Below the pieces are notes generated by a model. That model was not told the origin of the DNA. It did no database searches and saw only the letters and a list, made by a program, of their open reading frames with translations. Shown piece after piece: positions 57,817 through 64,000 of a stretch of 64,000 nucleotides of DNA (the stretch's first letter is position 1; every line of letters begins with the position of its first letter). Source of the stretch: Lacticaseibacillus saniviri JCM 17471 = DSM 24301 (lineage in GTDB: Bacteria; Bacillota; Bacilli; Lactobacillales; Lactobacillaceae); the NCBI RefSeq assembly GCF_001311785.1, contig NZ_BBBX01000007.1:31347-95346 (forward strand), written 5' to 3'. A program made the translations under genes and the position numbers.

Positions 57817-59009
57817 CTATTTCAATTGATCCAAGAACGAATGACCGATACCATTGCCGGCCACGCCGAAGTTTTCAAGCACGGTGGCGCCTAGGTCGGA
57901 AAATGGTGAGCGAATGCCAAGCGTTGCACCGCCTGGCAGTGACGCACTATAGGCCAACAGTGGCACATATTCCCGAGTGTGATCGGTGCCGCGGAAACCA
58001 GGATCATTCCCGTGATCGGCTGTGATCAGTAACAGGTCATTGGGTGCCAATGTATCGAGCAGTTCACCCAATTGTTGGTCGAAGGTCATGAGAGCCTGCC
58101 CATCGCCTTCAGGATTGCGACGGTGGCCGTACATCGCATCAAAGTCGACTAAGTTGGTGAAAATAAAACCTTCTTGACCGCGCTTGATGGCATCGATGGT
58201 CTGATTCATGCCGTCAACATTACTGGTGGTGTGCACGCCGTCATCAAGACCCTGACCGGAGAAGATATCATTAATCTTACCCACGCCATAGGTTGGTACA
58301 CCGGCATCTTGCAGGCGATTGAGGTCGGTCGGCTTATCAGGCAACCGCGCATAGTCGTGACGATCACTGGTGCGTTCAAACGTGTCCTTGGTTGTACCGA
58401 CATATGGCCGCGCAATCACCCGACCAATGCGATAAGGGGCATCAATGGTGATGGAACGCACGTATTCACAGATGCGATAGAGTTCCTTCAATGGAATCAA
58501 ATCCGTCTGCGCCGCAATTTGGAGCACAGAGTCACCCGATGTATAAACGATCAAATCGCCTGTTTTGAGTTGTTCCTCTCCGTAATCCTTCAGCACTTCG
58601 GTTCCTGAATAAGGCTTGTTCACGATCACCTTGCGATGCGCGAAGGCTTCAATTTTTGCAATTAATTCCGCTGGAAACCCATTGGGGAAAAAGCCAAGTG
58701 GTTCGGTCACAGGCACACCCATCATTTCAAAGTGACCGTCCATGCTATCCTTACCGGCAGAAATTTCGTACATCTTGCCGTAGTAGCCAATCGGGGTTTC
58801 GATTGCGGGTACCCCCGTAATCGGCTTATCCGCGCGAATATTACCCAACCCCAAGCGTTGCAAATTAGGCAATGCCCACTTGTCACCAAAAAGTCGCCGA
58901 TATGGCCTAATGTATCCGCACCTGTATCCTCATATTTAGCCGCATCCGGTGCTTCACCGATCCCAATGGAATCCAATACGATTGCGACAACGCGATCAAA
59001 CTTTGCCAT
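57817..59009 (-). CDS. deoB: Phosphopentomutase, frameshifted
   Basis: The ATG at 59009 overlaps the deoC stop (TAATG). The N-terminus [15 protein letters not shown] includes the metal-binding Asp and the serine region of the alkaline phosphatase superfamily. The run at 58888-58892 lacks one base; correcting it gives [14 protein letters not shown] and joins the rest ([12 protein letters not shown] with the phosphorylated Thr/Ser loop region, [10 protein letters not shown]). Reconstructed length is about 397 residues, right for DeoB, which links ribose 1-phosphate and 5-phosphate. Nearest operon neighbours are intact, so the lesion is likely sequencing error. Confidence 0.95.
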
Positions 59010-59677
59010 TATTTTGCTGCCTCCGCTTCCTTCAAAATCGCAACACCAGCGCTGGCACCTAAGCGACTCGCACCTGCTTCAATCAGTGCCTTAGCTTCGG
59101 CATAGGTGTGAATCCCACCCGCAGCCTTCACGCCTAAGCGATCGCCGACCGTTGCACGCATCAACGCCACATCATGGACAGTCGCGCCACCCGCAGCAAA
59201 ACCAGTCGAGGTCTTCACGAAGTCGGCACCAGCGGCTTCACTGAGTTCGCAAGCGCGCACTTTTTCATCATCCGTCAATAGCACGGCTTCAATAATGACC
59301 TTCAAAATCGCCTGGTGTTGGTGGGCAGCCTCAGCCACCGCGTGAATATCAGCTTGCACCTGTTCATCGTGTCCAGCCTTCAATTCACCGATATTGATCA
59401 CCATGTCGACTTCTTGCGCACCAGCATTAATGGTCATCTCTGTTTCAGCGACCTTCAAGGCTGTCTGGTTGGCCCCCAGCGGGAAACCGATAACGGTACA
59501 AACTTCGACATCGCTGTCCTTCAGTGCGGCAGCTGAGCGTTCAACCCAATAGGGATTGACGCAGACAGAAGCAAAATCGTATTGTTTGGCTTCTTCGAGT
59601 AAAACATCAATTTGATCCTGTGTGGCATCCGGCTTTAACAGCGTGTGGTCGATATATTTTGCAAGTGGCTTATCCAT
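59009..59677 (-). CDS. deoC: Deoxyribose-phosphate aldolase
   Basis: An intact 222-residue DeoC. The Schiff-base lysine is in [15 protein letters not shown], and the proton relay includes ...[14 protein letters not shown]. It splits deoxyribose 5-phosphate into glyceraldehyde 3-phosphate and acetaldehyde. First gene of the operon; upstream lies a region with a TTGACA box and A/T-rich sequence, but no clear regulator site. Confidence 0.96.
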   Translation of the reverse strand: MDKPLAKYIDHTLLKPDATQDQIDVLLEEAKQYDFASVCVNPYWVERSAAALKDSDVEVCTVIGFPLGANQTALKVAETEMTINAGAQEVDMVINIGELKAGHDEQVQADIHAVAEAAHQHQAILKVIIEAVLLTDDEKVRACELSEAAGADFVKTSTGFAAGGATVHDVALMRATVGDRLGVKAAGGIHTYAEAKALIEAGASRLGASAGVAILKEAEAAK

Positions 59678-59903
59678 GTGTTTGCTCCTTTAGTGTGATT
59701 ACCTAAATACTACCATGCCGCTTCGTGCTCTGCACCATTTTTCCGTCATAATCCGAATATTGAATGCGTTATACCAAATAATTAATCGGCAAAAATAAAA
59801 AAATGTCAATAATTCTCCAGAAAAGGACGAAATGATAACCACTTTTGTGCGTATTTGCTACACTTGAGCTAGTGAATCCGTCTAATCAATCGAGGGAATG
59901 CCT

Positions 59904-61226
59904 ATGTTAAATCATGTTCAAACGCGACTGGTACCATTGTTAGTCAGTCGCAGCCTGTATTGGCGCAAATTTCGGTTCTACCGCACCCTGCGGCAGACAT
60001 TAGCCATCATTTTTCCATTTATTCTTTTGGGCAACTTTGTTCAAGCCCTCAGTCTATCTGTTTTCACACCCAATGGTTTTTTGCGCAGATCTATCATCTC
60101 GATCGCGTGATTCCGGCCTATAACGAAATTAATCGTGTGCTCAATCTCGTTGTGGCGGCCACCTTCAACGTTCTAGCGGTCGCCACGGTGTACTTTGCGG
60201 CCAAGTTTATGGCGCGAACATACCTCAAGGATGATAATCTCGCCGGCCTCACCGGGGTCACCAGTTTCTTGATGTTCAACGTCAACTTCACCCAAAGCAC
60301 GAGTCAGGACTTTTTTCCGCATTCAAAATTTTGGGTACCGCGGCATGTTCTTTGCGTTCTGGCTGGGTGTTTTAATCGGTTGGCTATTCAAGTTTTCAAA
60401 GAGTCCCGATCAAACAGGACCATCGCAATTCATGAGTATCTCAGAACTGACCGAGCACAGTCTGCGCAACATGTGGTTGATTTTCGCCATTATTTTGGCC
60501 AGCTTGGCCATCAGTTTCGGCATCAACTTCGTCAGTCCAGAAGGCATCATCGGGCTCTCCTATATCGGTTTTCGACTCCCTGTCGGTGGACTCAGCAGCC
60601 ATGTCTCCATTCGTTTGGCACTGGTCACCATGCTCAACACCATCATGTGGTGGGCAGGCATTGAGGGGCCACTGAACGCCTTGAATCAGTTCGGCAGCAG
60701 TCCGACTGCGACCGCCAACCTCAATTACGCGCTCGAACACCACGACCTGTATCATGTGCCCAATCCGATCACCATCAACACCGTGTATTATCCTTTCGCG
60801 AACTTCGGTGGTGTTGGGATGCTGCTGGCACTGATTATCGCGACATTACTCATTGCAAAAACCAAGTCCGCACGCAAAATTGCGGGTTTATCGCTGTTTC
60901 CTAGCCTGGTCAACATTCCTAATCCCATGCTGGTCGGCTATCCGGTCATCATGAATCCTATTTTGCTCCTACCATTTGCGATTATACCGCTGGTGACCCA
61001 AGCTATCGCGTGGACGTTCATCCGGCTGCACCTGATGCCACCTGTCGTCTACACGGTGCCAAGCACCACACCGGGACCATTAATTGCCTTCTTAGGCACC
61101 AATGGGAACTGGGTCGCATTCTTTGTCAGCGCGCTCTGTCTGGTCGTCGCCGTATTGATTTATCTGCCTTTTGTCTGGTTGAGTCAAACCGTTAACTTAG
61201 AAGCAATCAAGGAGGAACGCGCATGA
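59904..61226 (+). CDS. PTS sugar transporter subunit IIC (lactose/cellobiose-type), two or more frameshifts
   Basis: The ATG at 59904 has CGAGGG upstream. Hydrophobic helices and the IIC pattern are visible in three frames: LAIIFPFILLGNFVQAL; then RVIPAYNEINRVLNLVVAA and LAGLTGVTSFLMF; then FFAFWLGVLIGWLF, PEGIIGLSYIGFRLPVGG, NIPNPMLVGYPVIMNP. One T is missing in the run near 60076-60082, and further errors lie near 60310-60350. Reconstructed length is about 440 residues. No IIA or IIB gene is nearby, so partners must be encoded elsewhere. It overlaps the next gene (ATGA). Confidence 0.85.
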
Positions 61227-62121
61227 TCAAAAATATTGGCGCCTCATATTGCTCGCTGTCGTCAGTCTCAGCTTACTCGCTGTTGTGATGGTCCCAGCCA
61301 TCGACTGGATGACCAGCAACGTCAAATCGGCTGAAGTCGTGCACAACTCACGAATGCAACCCGTGATTCTGATTCCGGGTAGCTCGGCCAGTCAGGAACG
61401 CTTCAACACCCTGATTACCATGCTCAATAAGCAAACTACCGGCCACAGCCTCCTCAAGATTACAGTGCAGACCGATGGCACCCTGAAGTATTCGGGTCAA
61501 ATCGCGCGAAATGATAACGAACCGTATATCGTGGTTGCTTTTGAAAACAATAAGGACGGCTATGCCAATATCAAGAAACAGGCCAAGTGGTTCAGTATTG
61601 CCTTCAAGCAACTGGCAAAGACCTATCAGTTCAATCGTTTTCGGGGCATCGGGCACAGTAATGGCGGTCTGATTTACACGCTGTTTCTCGAGAAATATTT
61701 TGACCCCAAGGATGTCACGCTGTCTCGCCTGATGACAATCGGGACACCGTATAACCTAGAGGAAAGCAATATCGAAAATCGGACCCAGATGCTGAGTGAC
61801 ATGATTAGCGCGCGCAAGGCATTGCCAACCAATCTGACCGTTTATTCGATTGCCGGTACCGAAAATCTCGATGGCGATGGTACCGTTCCGATTTCCAGTG
61901 TTGAAGCCGGTAAGTATATTTTCCAAAACCAGGTCAAGCACTACACCCAGATTACGGTGAGTGGTGATGATGCATCGCACTCCGATCTGCCCCAAAATCA
62001 GCAGATTGTCAGTCTGATTAGCCAATACATCGTCTCCACACCTAACCAACGTGGCGTGCAACCAAACGGCAATACCCGGCAACCAAACGGCGCTGGGGTC
62101 GGCCGAACACCAGGTGATTAG
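61223..62121 (+). CDS. DUF915-type alpha/beta hydrolase, frameshifted
   Basis: The ATG at 61223 follows AAGGAGGAACGCGC and overlaps the stop of the PTS IIC gene. The A5 run at 61229-61233 lacks one A; restoring it gives MIKKYWRLILLAVVSLSLLA, a membrane anchor or signal peptide. Later features are VILIPGSSASQERF, GIGHSNGGLIY with the nucleophile serine, DGDGTVPISS with the Asp, and HSDLP with the His, a complete lipase-like triad. The tail repeats QPNGNTRQPNG. Reconstructed length is about 299 residues. Why it is coupled to a sugar permease is unclear. Confidence 0.88.
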
Positions 62122-62138
62122 TCTTATCTGAATACAAC

Positions 62139-62184
62139 AAGAGGAACACTAACAGACCCCAGTAGGTTTGTCGGTATTCCTCTT
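62139..62184 (+). terminator. Probable terminator after the DUF915 gene
   Basis: AAGAGGAA pairs with TTCCTCTT, with further TAACA/TTGTC pairing inside. The T tract is weak (ATTTG). Confidence 0.55.
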
Positions 62185-62214
62185 ATTTGTCGGCGCACCA
62201 GAATTTTGTGCACA

Positions 62215-62390
62215 AAAAAGCGTCGGTCAAAAGACCAACGCTTTCTTGGCAATAGTTAGTTAGACTAACCAGATTCCATGGGCTCCACAACTCAGAGGGA
62301 ATCCCTGACCCCTCATATCCGGCGGGTGGGTTTTACCCCATGTCAGGTGCGTTCACCAATCGCAAGGATTGGTTACTCGACTCATCGCAT
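62215..62390 (-). ncRNA. Candidate independent small RNA (about 176 nt) with own promoter and terminator
   Basis: On the minus strand, TTGCAT (62419-62424) is 16 bp from TATACT (62397-62402), placing a start near 62390. A terminator (AAAGCGTTGGTC / GACCGACGCTTT with T-run) ends at 62215. Between them no coding frame of note exists, but paired segments do: GAGTAACCA/TGGTTAGTC closes the molecule, CCAATC/GATTGG, CCTGAC/GTCAGG and GATTCC/GGAATC form inner stems. The size is compatible with 6S RNA, but I do not recognise the sequence, so the class is open. Confidence 0.6.
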
Positions 62391-62396
62391 GAAATC

Positions 62397-62424
62397 AGTA
62401 TAACAGACTGAGTGGTTAATGCAA
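62397..62424 (-). promoter_or_regulatory. Promoter of the candidate small RNA
   Basis: TTGCAT (62419-62424), 16-bp spacer, TATACT (62397-62402) on the minus strand, immediately after the ThrE-type genes. Confidence 0.65.
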
Positions 62425-62854
62425 GCGGTAAGTGAGCTCACTCAGCAATTGAGAGACCATGAACCCGACAGCAATCGCACCGGCCACCATAATGACCCGC
62501 ACACCCAACTGAATTGCGAGGTCCATGTTTCCCAATGCTAGGGCACGGACAGCCTGATAGGCCGTGGCTCCTGGCACCAGTGGCACCAGACCAGGAATGT
62601 TGAAGATGATCACCGGCATTTTTGATGCGCGCAAAGATAATGCCACAGACACCGACGGCCACAGCGCCAATCAGGTTCGCAAACATCCGACCCGTGCCGT
62701 GGGTATTGAGTAGCCAGTAACAGATCCAGCCAATGGCACCGGCCCACCCGGCAAAATTCAGGGCGCGCCGTGGCACATTGATACAGATGGCAAAGGCCAC
62801 CGTTGCGAGATAACTAAAACTCAATTGAATTAGAAATTGTACACTATAAGCCAT
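62416..62854 (-). CDS. ThrE-type exporter, C-terminal half (DUF3815), frameshifted
   Basis: The ATG at 62854 follows TAGGGGGCAACC. Helices include LIQLSFSYLATVAFAICINVP and LNFAGWAGAIGWICYWLL. The frame breaks near 62625; the continuing frame reads ASKMPVIIFNIPGLVPLVPG and ends at 62416. Reconstructed length is about 146 residues with four helices, the usual size for the DUF3815 subunit. It works with the DUF1212 partner upstream to export threonine, serine or small peptides. Confidence 0.85.
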
Positions 62855-63639
62855 GGTTGCCCCCTAAAAGAATCGGAAGATGACGCAATGCCGACACCAA
62901 TCGCGGCCGCACTGAGAATGGCTTCCATACCTCGTGCCATGCCCGAGAGCAAATTGCCGGCCAACATATCCCGAATGGAATTCGTGATGGCCACACCGGG
63001 AACTAGAGGCATCACAGCGCCAATGATAACATTATCGAGGTTTTGTCCGGCGCCAATACGCACACCGATCAACGCGACCAGTCCGAGTGACAAGGCCCCC
63101 AATGTTTCGCTGATAAAGCGAATTTTCGTTTTGGCAGCCACCCCATAGGCAACCAGGAAACCAACCGTCCCGGCAATGGCCGCAAGTGGCACATCAAACC
63201 AATCATAGGTCTGGGCAAACACAATCATCAGCGTGGCACTGACGACAGCGGAACCAATTGCCTGGAGCCACAATGGAAAATAAGGCGTATTTTGATCCAA
63301 GTCCATCAACTTAGCGCGTAACGCAAACAATGAAATCTGCTTGTCCGCGAAGTGGCGTGAAAGCTGATTGACCCCAGCGACTTTTTCCATATCAATGCCC
63401 CGTTGACTTACAGGACTCAGCTGCATGTAAGGTTCACCCTGGATACTGATAAAAATACCCGTGGGCGTTGTGAATGTGACCGGCGCACTGATCCCCGCAT
63501 TGCGCGCGATGCGATTCATGGTGTCCTCGACCCGATACATTTCAGATCCACCTTCGATCATGATGCGACCAGCCAGCAGACAGGTATCCAGCAAGAGGGA
63601 CTTATCTAACCCCTGTGTCTTAGTCCGTACTCTGCGCAT
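62830..63639 (-). CDS. ThrE-type exporter, N-terminal half (DUF1212)
   Basis: 269 residues as read. The soluble N-terminal part carries RIMIEGGSEMYRVEDTMNRIA and VTFTTPTGIFIS, the DUF1212 pattern, followed by about five helices (LVPGVAITNSIRDMLAGN). The last codons look out of frame; restoring one base near 62880 would end the protein as IAVIFRFF at a TAG at 62864, just before the next gene's ribosome site. The start overlaps the thioredoxin gene by 20 nt. Confidence 0.87.
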   Translation of the reverse strand: MRRVRTKTQGLDKSLLLDTCLLAGRIMIEGGSEMYRVEDTMNRIARNAGISAPVTFTTPTGIFISIQGEPYMQLSPVSQRGIDMEKVAGVNQLSRHFADKQISLFALRAKLMDLDQNTPYFPLWLQAIGSAVVSATLMIVFAQTYDWFDVPLAAIAGTVGFLVAYGVAAKTKIRFISETLGALSLGLVALIGVRIGAGQNLDNVIIGAVMPLVPGVAITNSIRDMLAGNLLSGMARGMEAILSAAAIGVGIASSSDSFRGQPWLIVYNF

Positions 63640-63949
63640 CGGCTAACTTCTTTTCAAGATAAGCTTTAAGTTTTGGTTTGGGATAGACACCAGTTACTTT
63701 TTCGACAGCTTTGCCATCTTGGAAGACGATTAAGGTCGGAATACTCATCACGTGATACTGTTCCGCAATTTCTTGGTTGTGGTCCACATTCAATTTGGCG
63801 ACTGTCAGCCCAGTGAGCTCGGTCTCCAATTCATCTAACATGGGACTCAGAATTTTGCAGGGACCACACCATGGTGCCCATAGATCGAGAATCACGGTGC
63901 CTTTTTGTGTGATTGTCTCTAAATTTGCTGCTGTTGCGACTTGACTCAT
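63620..63949 (-). CDS. trxA: Thioredoxin
   Basis: 109 residues with the active site WAPWCGPCK near residue 30 and the cis-proline in MSIPTLIVFQDG. AAGGAGGAAGACGG precedes the ATG at 63949 and a TACAAT -10 box lies about 30 nt further upstream. It reduces cytosolic disulfides. First gene of a three-gene unit with the ThrE-type exporter. Confidence 0.95.
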   Translation of the reverse strand: MSQVATAANLETITQKGTVILDLWAPWCGPCKILSPMLDELETELTGLTVAKLNVDHNQEIAEQYHVMSIPTLIVFQDGKAVEKVTGVYPKPKLKAYLEKKLADAQSTD

Positions 63950-64000
63950 CCGTCTTCCTCCTTTGATATCATTTCTCTATTGTAATCAATTTTAAGACAT

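Noticed and set aside
62247..62390. SRP 4.5S RNA, tmRNA or RNase P RNA
   Set aside because: The GGAAGNAGC loop of SRP RNA, the tmRNA tag frame and the conserved RNase P core are all absent, and the length is wrong for tmRNA and RNase P.

Overview
The window looks like chromosomal DNA of a Gram-positive lactic acid bacterium (family Lactobacillaceae) with roughly balanced G+C. Supporting signs are strong AGGAGG ribosome binding sites, sigma-A promoters, cre-like sites, a T-box leader on trpS, a WxL-type lectin protein, NlpC/P60 and SH3-like surface proteins, deo and polyphosphate operons, and family-typical small regulators. The genus cannot be fixed from sequence alone; a Schleiferilactobacillus- or Lacticaseibacillus-like organism is a guess. 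There is no prophage, no transposase and no CRISPR array.

Layout. 1-4 kb: a PHP phosphatase cut by the window edge, a PEBP protein, a DHFR-like protein, a secreted SH3-repeat protein and a DUF1002 protein. 4.2-8.9 kb: a polyphosphate operon (ppx-HD, ppk, ppx). 9-12 kb: aldo/keto reductase, GNAT, MATE exporter. 12-14 kb: a hairpin-repeat array, then a divergent SDR/TetR pair around a perfect operator. 14-22.6 kb: TPM/LemA pair, T-box-trpS, a secreted beta-propeller-like/SH3 protein, a flavin disulfide reductase and an OpuC-type osmoprotectant ABC system. 22.8-30.4 kb: HelD helicase, GNAT, P-type cation ATPase, DHA2 exporter, tRNA-Thr. 30.6-44.3 kb: small metabolic and regulatory genes (HD hydrolase, aldo/keto reductases, MarR, HAD phosphatases, BrnQ, YczE, YoaK, RNase H, LysR, aminotransferase). 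44.5-49.3 kb: membrane and secreted proteins of mostly unknown role. 49.7-53.7 kb: a compact three-gene nuclease-helicase / nuclease / sce7725-like operon that could be a defence or repair module. 53.8-57 kb: cell-surface proteins. 57-62 kb: deoCBD, a PTS IIC protein and a lipase-like hydrolase. 62.2-64 kb: a candidate small RNA, a split ThrE-type exporter and thioredoxin.

Two cross-cutting observations matter most. First, about ten intergenic sites carry members of one modular hairpin family. Each unit is about 115-125 nt with the same architecture: a terminal stem, an 8-bp stem, a 4-nt GGTT-like bulge on the 5' side, a 7-bp stem, a 5x5 internal loop GAGNA/NCGGA, then an upper stem. The single-stranded parts are conserved while the helices change with compensation. 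Units stand in tandem directly after stop codons, in the sense of the upstream gene, at nine of ten sites. This looks like an RNA-level 3'-UTR element and is the best candidate for an undescribed system.

Second, nearly half of the genes, including trpS and deoB, carry single-base frameshifts, most of them in homopolymer runs. This is best explained by sequencing error, so such genes are annotated here at their reconstructed full length.
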